64,000 nucleotides of DNA from Agrobacterium larrymoorei (lineage in GTDB: Bacteria > Pseudomonadota > Alphaproteobacteria > Rhizobiales > Rhizobiaceae). This document shows positions 18,670 through 27,621 of the stretch, piece after piece. A program made the position numbers and the translations under genes. The first letter of the stretch is position 1. The number at the start of each line of letters is the position of its first letter. The stretch covers positions 248,001 through 312,000 of the forward strand of contig NZ_JAAMFB010000016.1 of the NCBI RefSeq assembly GCF_013322225.1. The letters run 5' to 3'. The notes under the pieces were generated by a model, which worked only from the letters and a program-made list of their open reading frames with translations, had not been told where the DNA came from and did not search any database.

Positions 18670-18960
18670 GTGGTGACGCAAATGGCCGATCTCACTGAAT
18701 AATAACAAGGCACTACATTGCCTTATGATCGAGCCGAAAGATTTGGCACCCCAAAGCTGGGGCCTGCGATTTATTTTCGATTAAGCATCCCCGGAAACGA
18801 TAAGTCAAAACTTTAACTTTAAACCTGTGGGCTGACACACGGTAAAGGCGGCCTACCTACGCATGTGCTGCATAATTTTTCAAAGCGCATAACTTGCCAT
18901 CAGGGCAAGCGATCGCGTTTCAACGGGGATAAGCGCAGCAGGGGGCGGCAGTCTGAATTC
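18670..18960. other. Intergenic stretch upstream of the GGDEF-EAL gene
   Basis: About 290 bases without a convincing gene. A 6-bp hairpin (AAGGCA with TGCCTT, near 18708-18725) and a small CCCC/GGGG hairpin near 18750 are present. An in-frame GTG at 18865 would extend the next protein by 32 mostly basic residues but is not preferred. Confidence 0.35.
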
Positions 18961-21354
18961 ATGACCCACTCGGTAGAAAGCCGCTTCATAGCGATCGTTT
19001 CCGGCGTCCTGCTTGCTGTCGTGGCTCCCCTTTTCACGATTTTGCTGACACTGTCCTATCATGAATCAATCACCAACCAGCGTGACCGTCTGGAGATTCT
19101 GCTCGTCGCGAACTCTCAGGCGCTAGGACGCCCGCTTTGGGATCTGGACGACGAAAGCATCAATCAGATCACCGGCACCCTTGTCGCGGACCCGGCTATC
19201 TACATGGTGAAGGTTCGTGACCATTTCGGCCAGCTCGATGTCACGCAAACGGCTGGAGCGCAAGAGCCACAAGATCACTCCTTCATCTCCCGGGAGATAA
19301 CCTATAAAAACCTCGACGGAGAAACGAAGGTCGGAACCATCACGATCTACTTCGCCAATGTTGGCCTTTTCACCTCGCTCAGCGAAATTGAGCTTGCTTT
19401 CATATCCATCTTCGTACTGGCCATCCTGGTGATCTTTGCAGCCGCGATCGTTGGTAACCGCCTGATGGTCATGAAGCCCCTGTTGCGCCTGACGGCTGCA
19501 ATAGAAGCGACACGTCGCCTAGGCTCTCGCCACCATGTCGACTGGCGCTCGAAGGACGAAATGGGCCGTTTGGCGAGAAGTTTCAACGAAATGCAGATCC
19601 AGCTTGAACGTGAGGAGCACGAAATCAAGCGGGCCCATAGACGCACGACCGAAATATACAACCGCACCCCGGCAATGCTGTTTTCACTCGATCAGCAGGA
19701 CCGGATCGTCGCCGTCAGCGATTACTGGGTGGAGGCGACGGGCTATAGCCGTACCGACGTTCTTCATCGAAGCTTTTCCGATTTGATCCATGAAAAAGAC
19801 CGGCAGAGCTTCACAAAACGCAGATCACTTGCTGCTAGCGGCAATGACAAGAACACTGATGCGGATATGACAGTGCGTTTCATTTGTGCTGATGGCCACA
19901 TGATGGACGTATTGATCTCGGAAAAAAACCTCGACGCGAAGGACGCCCAGCGGCCCGCTGAGGTGCTGAGCGTCATGACGAACGTTACAGAACTTCGGCG
20001 CTCGGAGAAAAAGAACCGGCTTCAGGCCATTTCCGACCACCTGACGGGCCTGTTCAATCGCCAGGGTTTCGAAGCTATTCTGGACCAGAAGATATCAGAG
20101 GCAGATCGGGAGGGAACGGAGCTTGCGTGTCTCTTCATCGACCTGGACCGTTTCAAGGCGATTAATGACAATCTGGGCCATGCTGCTGGCGACGAAGTCC
20201 TGAAAGAATTCGTCGCACGGTTGGAACCCCTCCTGACGCCCATCGACAGCGCCTCGAGACTGGGCGGAGACGAGTTCGCACTGCTTCTGGCCGGAGAGCG
20301 GGCACAGGAGCGCGCCTTGCAGCTTTGCGACGAGATTAACACGATGTTCGACGAGCCCTTTACGGCCTCGGCACAAAGTGTCCGTCTCAGCGCAAGCATA
20401 GGACTTGCGCTCTATCCGACCCACGCCAAAAATGCTTCCGAACTGCTTCAGAACTCCGACATGGCGATGTATACGCGCAAGCGCGCAGGCAAAAACGGGG
20501 CGCAAATGTTCGATCCTGCGATCATGAACAAGGCGCGCAAGCAGGCAGAGATCGAAAAAGATATCGAGCAGGCGATCGAAGAAGATTGGCTGGAGGCGCA
20601 TTTCCAGCCGATCCAGAAGCTGGAGGGCGGTGCGACGGTCGGCTTCGAAGCGTTGATGCGTCTCAACCATCCGACGAAGGGCATTCTTGCGCCCGGTCCC
20701 ATCATCAGCGTTGCCGAAGAAAATGGCGCAATAACCCGCATCGGCAGCGTCATTCTGGAGCAATCCCTCAAAAATCTCGCGCGGGTATCGCTGTTGCCGG
20801 GTCTGGAAAATTCCTATGTCGCGGTGAACTTCTCAACGATGCAGTTCGAGCCCGGCCTGCCGACACGAATGGCGGGTCTGCTTTACAGGCACGGCATCCT
20901 GCCGCATCGGCTTGTGGTCGAAATTACTGAAGCCGTGTTGATGAATGACGACCCGCAGATCCTGGCCGTTCTCAACGCCATTCGGCAACTCGGATGCCGG
21001 ATCGCGCTCGATGATTTCGGGACAGGGTATTCTTCACTCAGCTACCTCAACCGGTTCCCCGTCGATATCGTAAAGATCGACCAGTCCTTTACCCGCGCCA
21101 TCAGCGACGATGTGGCCGAGATCTGCACGCGTAGCCGTATGTTGGTCGAAGGTATCAGCGCGATTTCACACAAGATGGGTTGTGTCGTCATTGCCGAAGG
21201 CATTGAAACGCACCAGCAAAAGGCCATGCTTCGGGAAATCGGCGTGGACTGCGGCCAAGGTTATCTTTTTGCCAGACCGCAGGCAGTTGAAAGCGTTATT
21301 GCCGCATATACCGTACAGGACGACCGACATAGATCAGCCATGGTGGGGACGTGA
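18961..21354 (+). CDS. Membrane HAMP-PAS-GGDEF-EAL protein, c-di-GMP turnover
   Basis: About 797 residues from ATG 18961. A transmembrane helix (about 12-33), a periplasmic sensor region of roughly 110 residues (with RPLWDLDDESINQITG) and a second helix lead into HAMP (about 160-215). A PAS domain follows (about 230-350). The GGDEF domain has an intact RLGGDEF near 434, and the EAL domain has GFEALMRLNHP near 561, LDDFGTGYSSLSYL and VKIDQSF. Both catalytic signatures are intact. The periplasmic region and the solute-binding protein gene 19 bases downstream suggest extracytoplasmic ligand sensing. Confidence 0.9.
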   Translation: MTHSVESRFIAIVSGVLLAVVAPLFTILLTLSYHESITNQRDRLEILLVANSQALGRPLWDLDDESINQITGTLVADPAIYMVKVRDHFGQLDVTQTAGAQEPQDHSFISREITYKNLDGETKVGTITIYFANVGLFTSLSEIELAFISIFVLAILVIFAAAIVGNRLMVMKPLLRLTAAIEATRRLGSRHHVDWRSKDEMGRLARSFNEMQIQLEREEHEIKRAHRRTTEIYNRTPAMLFSLDQQDRIVAVSDYWVEATGYSRTDVLHRSFSDLIHEKDRQSFTKRRSLAASGNDKNTDADMTVRFICADGHMMDVLISEKNLDAKDAQRPAEVLSVMTNVTELRRSEKKNRLQAISDHLTGLFNRQGFEAILDQKISEADREGTELACLFIDLDRFKAINDNLGHAAGDEVLKEFVARLEPLLTPIDSASRLGGDEFALLLAGERAQERALQLCDEINTMFDEPFTASAQSVRLSASIGLALYPTHAKNASELLQNSDMAMYTRKRAGKNGAQMFDPAIMNKARKQAEIEKDIEQAIEEDWLEAHFQPIQKLEGGATVGFEALMRLNHPTKGILAPGPIISVAEENGAITRIGSVILEQSLKNLARVSLLPGLENSYVAVNFSTMQFEPGLPTRMAGLLYRHGILPHRLVVEITEAVLMNDDPQILAVLNAIRQLGCRIALDDFGTGYSSLSYLNRFPVDIVKIDQSFTRAISDDVAEICTRSRMLVEGISAISHKMGCVVIAEGIETHQQKAMLREIGVDCGQGYLFARPQAVESVIAAYTVQDDRHRSAMVGT

Positions 21355-21373
21355 CCCTTTGAGGAGGAAAGGC

Positions 21374-22090
21374 ATGTGGAGGCTCGGATTTTTATCGTTA
21401 CTTCTATTTGTCGCCGCGCCTGTCAGGGCAGAGAAGCTGTTTTTATCTGCGGAATATTATCCTCCCTATAACCTTCGGGATGCCTCGGGTCAGCCATCGG
21501 GCGTCTACATGGACCAATTGAAGATCGTGCTGAAGCGCTCGAACCTGACCTATGAGGCGGCGGTGATGCCTTGGGCACGCGCTATCGCACTTGCCGAAAA
21601 TGAGCCGATGCATTGCGTTTTCGCAGCCGCCCGGACGGCGGAACGCGAAAAACGCTTCAAGTGGGTATCGCCGCTCCACAAGGACAGGAACATTCTCGTC
21701 GCACGAAAAAGCGCTCACTTACGGCTGAAAGATCTGGAAGAGGCAAAGAATTATACCGTCGGCACTCAGCGGAATGATTACACTGAGACCCTGCTTCGAG
21801 ATCGTGGCTTTCCCCGCATCGATATCAGCGCCGACTTCAACAACACCCTTTCCAAATTGGCTGCCGGGCGCATCGACATGATGCCGATGTCGGAAAGCGC
21901 TTTGAAAAACCTGCCGAAAGACGAGTTTGAAGAAGTGATCCTCTTCAGCGAACAGAGCCTTGGCCTCGCCTGCAACAAGCTCGTAGCCGACGCCTTGATC
22001 AACAGAATGCAGCAGGCTCTCGACACGCTGATTGCCGATGGCACACAGCGGCGCATATTTGAGAATTACGATCTCGTTATTCGTGACTGA
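21374..22090 (+). CDS. Periplasmic solute-binding protein, family 3 (orphan)
   Basis: 238 residues. A signal peptide ends VRA before EKLFLSAEYYPPYN. The body is an amino-acid-type (SBP_bac_3) binding domain: YNLRDASGQPSGVYMDQLK, VMPWARAIALAE, and a C-terminal lobe ending RRIFENYDLV. A strong ribosome-binding site (GAGGAGGAAAGG) precedes ATG 21374. No permease or ATPase gene is nearby. The gene follows the GGDEF-EAL membrane protein by 19 bases, so it may deliver a ligand signal to that protein rather than feed a transporter. The ligand is unknown. Confidence 0.88.
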   Translation: MWRLGFLSLLLFVAAPVRAEKLFLSAEYYPPYNLRDASGQPSGVYMDQLKIVLKRSNLTYEAAVMPWARAIALAENEPMHCVFAAARTAEREKRFKWVSPLHKDRNILVARKSAHLRLKDLEEAKNYTVGTQRNDYTETLLRDRGFPRIDISADFNNTLSKLAAGRIDMMPMSESALKNLPKDEFEEVILFSEQSLGLACNKLVADALINRMQQALDTLIADGTQRRIFENYDLVIRD

Positions 22091-22228
22091 CGTTTTGTCA
22101 CGCGATCCGCTCGAGGCCACCACCTTCTACAGGGATCAACCGCGCGCCATTCAATGATAAAAAAGTTGACACCCGCCGCGTTTCAGGATGGTGAAGAGCA
22201 AACTGACACGCACAACGCGGATATTTCG

Positions 22229-22936
22229 ATGATTATCATTGCTGGCCTCGGCAATCCCGGCACGCAATATGCGGGAAACCGGCACAATATCGGCTTCATG
22301 GCGGTGGATGCCCTGCAACGCCTGCCCTCCTTTACTCCATGGTCGAAGAAGTTCAGGGCGGAGATTTCCGAAGGTGAGATCGCAGGCGAAAAAATCCTGC
22401 TGATGAAGCCGCTGACCTACATGAATCTTTCAGGCGAATCCGTCGGCGAAGCTGCGCGTTTCTTCAAATTGAAGGCCGCGGACATCATAGCCATCCATGA
22501 CGAACTCGATCTGCCTGCCGGGCGCGCCCGCATCAAGATCGGCGGGGGGCATGGCGGGCATAACGGATTGAAATCGCTCGATGCCCATTGCGGCAAGGAA
22601 TACCGACGCCTGCGCCTTGGCATAGGTCACCCGGGCGACAAGGAGCGCGTCCACGGTCACGTGCTGGGCGATTTCGCCAAGGCAGACAAGGTTTGGCTCG
22701 AACCCCTGATCGATGCAATTGCCGATAACGCCGCCATGCTGGTGAAGGGCGAAGATTCACAGTTGATGAACAAGCTGGCACTCGCAACTGGTGCAAAACC
22801 GGAAACGGAAAAGCCTGTAAAGCCAGCGGCCAAGTCACATATCCATCAAGCTCGCAACAATGCCCAGCCGAAAAAGCTGCCGGAAACAGGCCCGATGGCG
22901 GAGATGCTCAGAAAGATGTTTGGCAAGAAAGATTGA
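22229..22936 (+). CDS. pth: Peptidyl-tRNA hydrolase
   Basis: 235 residues; releases peptides from peptidyl-tRNA dropped by ribosomes. The catalytic elements are in place: GNRHNIGF (His), PLTYMNLSG (Asn), [10 protein letters not shown] (Asp) and [14 protein letters not shown] 22229 starts [11 protein letters not shown], the usual N-terminus; the longer frame to 22154 is not conserved-looking. After about residue 190 there is a basic, Pro/Lys-rich tail of some 45 residues that E. coli Pth lacks; such tails are common in rhizobial homologues. Confidence 0.96.
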   Translation: MIIIAGLGNPGTQYAGNRHNIGFMAVDALQRLPSFTPWSKKFRAEISEGEIAGEKILLMKPLTYMNLSGESVGEAARFFKLKAADIIAIHDELDLPAGRARIKIGGGHGGHNGLKSLDAHCGKEYRRLRLGIGHPGDKERVHGHVLGDFAKADKVWLEPLIDAIADNAAMLVKGEDSQLMNKLALATGAKPETEKPVKPAAKSHIHQARNNAQPKKLPETGPMAEMLRKMFGKKD

Positions 22937-23051
22937 TGAAGTTCGGCAAGTTGCCTGCTTGAAACCGGCCTCACCGTCACCATCTGACGTTCCATGATGA
23001 CGACGACGACGACTTTCAACCGATCTGAATTTTCGCCGGAAGTGCCTGGAC

Positions 23052-23678
23052 ATGGCTGAAACCGCAACGCACCACAGTATGGCCGCCGCGTTAAGACGCC
23101 TGCCCGATGATCTTCCGGAAAAAGTCTCGCTCGACCGGCTGCTGGAGCAACTGGGCGACAAGGCGATCGCATTCGTGCTGCTCGTCTTCGCGATTCCTGC
23201 CATTGTCCCGACACCTGGCATTCCCGCAGGAATGATTTTTGGAACGGCGCTCGCCATCCTTGCGCTGCAAATCATTTTCCGTGCGCGCAAGCTGGTGCTG
23301 CCCGGATTTCTGGGCCGCCTGTCTGTTTCGCGCTCCATCATTCAACTGACGGCGGATAAGGCCGCGCCACGGCTGGAAAAGCTGGAGACACTGCTGAAAC
23401 CGCGCGGCCACTTTCTTGCGCGCTTTGCTGGACCAGCCTTCATCGGCGTGGTCATTTTTCTGATGGCCATACTCATCGCCTTGCCAATTCCATTTGGCAA
23501 TACTCTGCCGGGAATAACCGTGCTCGTCATCGCGCTTGCGCTCGCCCAGCGGGACGACCTCGCGCTTTTGGGTGGGCTGGTCCTCGCGGTCATTTCCGTT
23601 CTCTTCAGCATCGGCATCGTTTATGGCGGCTGGGCGCTGCTATCGACGTGGTTTGGCTTCGGCCAACCTGTCGCTTGA
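23052..23678 (+). CDS. exoD: ExoD-family exopolysaccharide synthesis protein
   Basis: 208 residues of an integral membrane protein with four or five hydrophobic segments. The family-like core reads LLEQLGDKAIAFVLLVFAIP, with VPTPGIPAGMIFGTAL just after. ExoD was named from Sinorhizobium meliloti mutants altered in exopolysaccharide, alkali tolerance and nodule invasion; the biochemical role is unknown. It stands between pth and ychF on the same strand. The 5' gap contains a (GAC)5 run at 22999-23013. Confidence 0.9.
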   Translation: MAETATHHSMAAALRRLPDDLPEKVSLDRLLEQLGDKAIAFVLLVFAIPAIVPTPGIPAGMIFGTALAILALQIIFRARKLVLPGFLGRLSVSRSIIQLTADKAAPRLEKLETLLKPRGHFLARFAGPAFIGVVIFLMAILIALPIPFGNTLPGITVLVIALALAQRDDLALLGGLVLAVISVLFSIGIVYGGWALLSTWFGFGQPVA

Positions 23679-23791
23679 GGCCTGTTTTAGCGGAATCGGT
23701 GCGGTTTACGGCATCAAGACTTGACCTTGACGTGCCCATTCCGCAAAAGGCTGGCAAACAGAATTCTTTGAGATAGAGACAGGTTCAAGCC

Positions 23792-24895
23792 ATGGGCTTC
23801 AAATGCGGTATCGTTGGCCTGCCGAATGTCGGCAAGTCCACCCTTTTCAATGCGCTGACAAAAACGGCGGCAGCACAGGCGGCAAACTATCCTTTCTGCA
23901 CGATCGAGCCGAATACCGGCGAAGTGGCCGTGCCGGACCCGCGCATGAAGGTGCTGGCTGATATAGCAGGTTCCAAGGAAATCATCCCCACGCGCATTTC
24001 CTTCGTGGACATTGCCGGCCTCGTGCGTGGCGCCTCCAAGGGTGAAGGCCTCGGGAACAAGTTTCTCGCCAACATCCGCGAAGTCGACGCGGTTGTTCAC
24101 GTCCTGCGCTGTTTCGAAGACGACGACATCACCCATGTCGAAGGTCGCATCAACCCGGTCGGCGATGCCGATACGATTGAAACGGAACTGATGCTCGCCG
24201 ACCTCGAAAGCCTTGAGCGGCGCGTAGAGCAAACCCGCAAGCGCGCTATGTCCAAAGACAAGGAATCGCTGGCGCAGCTCCCGGTCATGGAAGCGGTCAT
24301 CAAGCTGCTCAACGACGGCAAGCCCGCACGTCTGCTTCTGAAGACGCTCGCCGCAGACGAGATCGAAGTGCTAAAAAGCCTCAATCTCCTGACCTCGCAT
24401 CCGGTCCTCTACGTTTGCAATGTAGCGGAAGCCGACGCCGTTGACGGCAACGAGCACACCAAGGCCGTTGCCGAAATGGCAAAGGCGCAAGGGGCAGAAT
24501 GCGTCATCATTTCCGCTGCAATCGAATCCGAGGTAGCGCAGCTTCCCGAAGAGGAATCGAAAGAATTCCTGTCGGCTCTCGGTCTAGAAGAAGCCGGTCT
24601 CGACCGCCTCATCCGCGCTGGCTACCATCTGCTGGACCTCATCACCTACTTCACGGTCGGCCCGAAGGAAACACGCGCGTGGACCATCGTTCGCGGCACC
24701 AAGGCTCCGCAGGCCGCCGGCGTCATTCACACGGACTTCGAACGGGGTTTCATCCGCGCCTTCACCATCGGCTACGACGATTACGTGGCCTACAAGGGTG
24801 AAGTCGGTGCCAAGGAAGCGGGCAAGGGACGTGACGAAGGCAAGGAATACATCGTCCACGACGGCGACGTTATCCACTTCCGCTTCAATACCTAA
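23792..24895 (+). CDS. ychF: Redox-responsive ATPase YchF (Obg-like GTPase family)
   Basis: 367 residues. The P-loop [10 protein letters not shown] is at residues 8-17, with [19 protein letters not shown] (G3 and switch region) following. The G4 position reads NVAE in place of NKxD, the hallmark of the YchF branch that prefers ATP. A coiled-coil insertion lies about 130-160 and a C-terminal TGS domain about 280-365 ([15 protein letters not shown]). YchF binds ribosomes and modulates stress responses. A strong terminator follows. pth, exoD and ychF lie on the same strand. Confidence 0.96.
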   Translation: MGFKCGIVGLPNVGKSTLFNALTKTAAAQAANYPFCTIEPNTGEVAVPDPRMKVLADIAGSKEIIPTRISFVDIAGLVRGASKGEGLGNKFLANIREVDAVVHVLRCFEDDDITHVEGRINPVGDADTIETELMLADLESLERRVEQTRKRAMSKDKESLAQLPVMEAVIKLLNDGKPARLLLKTLAADEIEVLKSLNLLTSHPVLYVCNVAEADAVDGNEHTKAVAEMAKAQGAECVIISAAIESEVAQLPEEESKEFLSALGLEEAGLDRLIRAGYHLLDLITYFTVGPKETRAWTIVRGTKAPQAAGVIHTDFERGFIRAFTIGYDDYVAYKGEVGAKEAGKGRDEGKEYIVHDGDVIHFRFNT

Positions 24896-24943
24896 CGCTT
24901 GCACGCACAACTCTCAGGAGTTTGGCATGTCGCCTGTGCATAT

Positions 24944-24971
24944 GGCCCGCGATCACATCGCGGGCTTTTTT
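24944..24971 (+). terminator. Rho-independent terminator after ychF
   Basis: A 9-bp perfect stem, GCCCGCGAT with ATCGCGGGC, a 3-base loop, then six T residues. Confidence 0.85.
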
Positions 24972-25071
24972 GTATCAACGGATTTCATCTAGCAACCACA
25001 AATTTTACCTTTACGTAAAAGAAAGAGTTGGGGTAACCTTCAACCCGATTACAGGACGGAGGAGTAAGCTC

Positions 25072-25530
25072 GTGCAGTATAGTTTCGAGGATTTTACGCC
25101 GGGGCGCAGCTTTGCGCTTGGGCCGAAAGCTGTCACAGCGGAAGAAATCATCGAGTTCGCGTCCGAGTACGACGCCCAGCCAATGCATCTTTCGCAAGAG
25201 GCTGGAAAAGCCAGCATACTCGGTGGCCTTGCGGCTTCCGGCTGGCACACCTGCGGCATGTTGATGCGTATGACCGTGGATAGCTACATCGGCAAATCAC
25301 CCTCGCAGGCCGGTCTCGGCGTCGATTTCATCGAATGGAAGAGACCCGTTCTGGCTGGCGATACCTTGACCGGCACGTCAACCGTGGTTGAACAGCGCGT
25401 CTCGAAATCCCGTCCCGGCACGGGCATCGTCAAACTGCGTCACGAACTGCAGAATCAGCGTGGGGAGACGGTGTGTGTGGCTGAGTTGAATGCGATGCTG
25501 ACAACCCTGGGGGAGAAGGCCGCGCTATGA
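25072..25530 (+). CDS. MaoC-like hydratase, first of a tandem pair
   Basis: 152 residues of a single hot-dog fold. EYDAQPMHLSQEAGKASILGG carries the Asp and His of the (R)-specific enoyl-CoA hydratase motif. The start is GTG 25072, fixed by GGAGGAG 7 bases upstream; longer frames run back through the ychF terminator. Its stop overlaps the ATG of the next gene (ATGA), so the two are translationally coupled. The likely reaction is hydration/dehydration of an acyl-CoA, but the substrate is unknown. Confidence 0.88.
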   Translation: MQYSFEDFTPGRSFALGPKAVTAEEIIEFASEYDAQPMHLSQEAGKASILGGLAASGWHTCGMLMRMTVDSYIGKSPSQAGLGVDFIEWKRPVLAGDTLTGTSTVVEQRVSKSRPGTGIVKLRHELQNQRGETVCVAELNAMLTTLGEKAAL

Positions 25531-25994
25531 AATTCATGGAACTCTACCCGGTTGGCGAAAGGCTTAAACTCGGCACGGTCAACTTTTCGACCGAGTTCAT
25601 CACGAAATTCGCTGAAAAATTCGACCCACAGCCGTTTCATCTAGATGTCGAAGCGGCAAAAAACTCCGTCTTCGAAGGCTTGTGCGCCTCCGGCTGGCAG
25701 ACCAGTGCCTCATGGATGAAATGCTTTCTCGCTTATTGGGTCGAAGACGTGAAGCGACTGAAGGCCGAGGGCATTGAGCCGCCAAAGCTTGGCCCCTCGC
25801 CCGGTTTCAAGGATATGAAATGGCTTCGCCCGGTTTATGCGGGGGATGACGTGACGTATTTCGCAACTCTTCTAGCATCGCGGCCGCTTGCTTCGCGCCC
25901 GGGCCTGCTGATGAACACGACCTTTAACGAAGGCGTCAACCAGCGCGGCCAATTGGTCGTCAGCTTTGAAAGTAGCGTGCTGGAATTCGAGTAA
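25527..25994 (+). CDS. MaoC-like hydratase, second of a tandem pair
   Basis: 155 residues, a hot-dog fold clearly related to the preceding product: KFDPQPFHLDVEAAKNSVFEG against EYDAQPMHLSQEAGKASILGG, both followed by ASGW. Asp and His of the hydratase motif are kept here too, so neither copy looks like a dead partner. The ATG overlaps the upstream stop. An 8-bp hairpin (AAGGCGAA with TTCGCCTT, 25993-26010) covers the stop codon and may act as terminator for both converging genes. A hetero-oligomer of the two is plausible but unproven. Confidence 0.87.
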   Translation: MKFMELYPVGERLKLGTVNFSTEFITKFAEKFDPQPFHLDVEAAKNSVFEGLCASGWQTSASWMKCFLAYWVEDVKRLKAEGIEPPKLGPSPGFKDMKWLRPVYAGDDVTYFATLLASRPLASRPGLLMNTTFNEGVNQRGQLVVSFESSVLEFE

Positions 25995-26037
25995 GGCGAA
26001 TTTTCGCCTTATCGAACCGCCGGGTTACAGCCGTCCG

Positions 26038-26775
26038 TTACACTTCTCCGGTCCAAAGAGGCAGCCCCGTTGCCTTGGCGACCTCAGGATCGGCGGTGTA
26101 GACCGGCAAACCCTTTTGCTGCATATGCTGCAGTGCTTCCAGGTCGGGCCCGCTATGCTTGCGATAGAGGTTTTCCGAGTTATAGACGTGACCGGTCGAA
26201 GCCGGGTTGATACCAGAAATCACAACGCGCTCCGCCCCGCTGTGCAGCGCCAGCATGACAGCAATCACCCCGTTCGAATACTTTGATTCCGGGCTGATTT
26301 CGAAATTCAACTTGCCCGTCATGGCGCGAACGAGGGCAACGCGGCTGTACCTGTCCACCATCGACAAGGCGTCGTAACCGTAATTGATACGTGCGAGCCC
26401 CTCTTGCAGGCGTCGAAGATCGTGCCGCCATAAAAGCATACAAAGATGCCCGGTGCGCTCGCCGTTCAGTACCCGGCGAACCTCCTGCGCATTCTTGTAC
26501 TTGCCCTCGATCTGGTGGAACATCATCAGCGTGATGTCCGGCTTTTCCACGCCCCACTTCTTCGCCACGATCTGCGATGCGTTGATGGAGATCACCATAT
26601 AGGATGACCCAAAATCCGCGGGTTTGGTGGAGTTCGGCGCGGACCCCACCACCATCACGTTTCGCCCGCTGATCGAAGAATCACTCCAAGGCTTTGGCTT
26701 GAGCCAGATGTATTTCAGGTAGCGGAAAAGCCACGACTTGAAGTCTTTAAGCTTCTGCAATGAAACGGTCTCCAT
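26038..26775 (-). CDS. Membrane-associated protein with sialyltransferase-like motifs
   Basis: 245 residues. The N-terminus has a basic/aromatic amphipathic stretch (FKSWLFRYLKYIWLKPKPW) that could attach it to the membrane. There is no clear signal peptide. NVMVVGSAPNST followed by MVISINAS looks like a nucleotide-sugar-binding start (compare sialylmotif L). Later, SNGVIAVMLALHSGAERVVI followed by SGI resembles sialylmotif S, and KHSGPDLEALQHM carries a His followed by Glu as in the short C-terminal motif of GT29 and GT42 enzymes. A glycosyltransferase is therefore possible. This rests on motif reading alone. The gene stands alone, upstream of nothing obvious in polysaccharide synthesis. Confidence 0.7.
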   Translation of the reverse strand: METVSLQKLKDFKSWLFRYLKYIWLKPKPWSDSSISGRNVMVVGSAPNSTKPADFGSSYMVISINASQIVAKKWGVEKPDITLMMFHQIEGKYKNAQEVRRVLNGERTGHLCMLLWRHDLRRLQEGLARINYGYDALSMVDRYSRVALVRAMTGKLNFEISPESKYSNGVIAVMLALHSGAERVVISGINPASTGHVYNSENLYRKHSGPDLEALQHMQQKGLPVYTADPEVAKATGLPLWTGEV

Positions 26776-26826
26776 GACTGGTGAGCGATGATCCGCGCTG
26801 AACGCTGGCGGCCATCTTGGCGAACT

Positions 26827-27369
26827 TCAGTGACCCGAAAACTCCACCAGCGTCCGCACTTCAACGCCCAGATCTTCCAGCTTCTTGCGTCCCCCGAGAT
26901 CGGGAAGATCGATGACGAAGCAGGCGGAGACGATGTCCGCACCCATCTGGCGAAGCAGCTTTACAGCCCCCTCCGCTGTTCCACCGGTCGCAATCAGGTC
27001 ATCGACCAAAATCACTTTTTCGCCCGGCTGCACGGCATCCACATGCATCTCCATTTCGTCCACGCCATATTCCAGGCTATAGGCCACGCGGACAGTGGTG
27101 TGCGGTAGCTTTCCTTTCTTGCGGATCGGCACGAAACCGGCGGAAAGCTGGTGCGCAACTGCGCCGCCCAAAATGAAACCGCGCGCCTCCATGCCGGCGA
27201 TCTTGTCGATCTTCGTTCCAGCATAGGGTTGAACCAGTTCATCCACCGCACGGCGGAAAGCACGCGGATTGCCCAGCAGCGTTGTAATGTCTCGGAAGAT
27301 GATGCCCGGCTTCGGATAATCGGGAATAGAGCGAATGGCAGCAGCAAGTTCCGATGAGATGACGGTCAT
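26827..27369 (-). CDS. apt: Adenine phosphoribosyltransferase
   Basis: 180 residues; converts adenine and PRPP to AMP (salvage). [16 protein letters not shown] and [10 protein letters not shown] are Apt signatures, and [14 protein letters not shown] is the PRPP-binding loop. Family length (about 180). It lies downstream of petABC on the same strand but beyond a terminator, so it should have its own promoter in the 250-base gap. Confidence 0.97.
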   Translation of the reverse strand: MTVISSELAAAIRSIPDYPKPGIIFRDITTLLGNPRAFRRAVDELVQPYAGTKIDKIAGMEARGFILGGAVAHQLSAGFVPIRKKGKLPHTTVRVAYSLEYGVDEMEMHVDAVQPGEKVILVDDLIATGGTAEGAVKLLRQMGADIVSACFVIDLPDLGGRKKLEDLGVEVRTLVEFSGH

Positions 27370-27560
27370 GATAATTCCAATGGTATAGGGGAGTGTTCGG
27401 GCGCGACCATATCAACTTGGTACCGCCGCACCAAACGAAAAGAAGCCTTAGCGTTAAAGCCACTCACTCGCCACTGCCAGCCGTGATGGTCCGTATGAGT
27501 TACCCTCAGGCGAACAGGATTTTTTGCTAAGGCCTTATCAGCATTCGCGATGAAATGAAC

Positions 27561-27592
27561 AAAACAAAAACCCTCACGATTTCTCGTGAGGG
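27561..27592 (-). terminator. Rho-independent terminator of petABC
   Basis: Read on the minus strand: perfect 9-bp stem CCCTCACGA with TCGTGAGGG, then TTTTTGTTTTG. It follows the cytochrome c1 stop by about 30 bases. Confidence 0.88.
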
Positions 27593-27621
27593 CCATAGCT
27601 TTTACCGCAATAAATCTACGC

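Noticed and set aside
22999-23013. (GAC)5 run upstream of exoD as a phase-variation tract
   Set aside because: Trinucleotide units cannot shift a reading frame, and the run is outside the coding region with no promoter elements around it.
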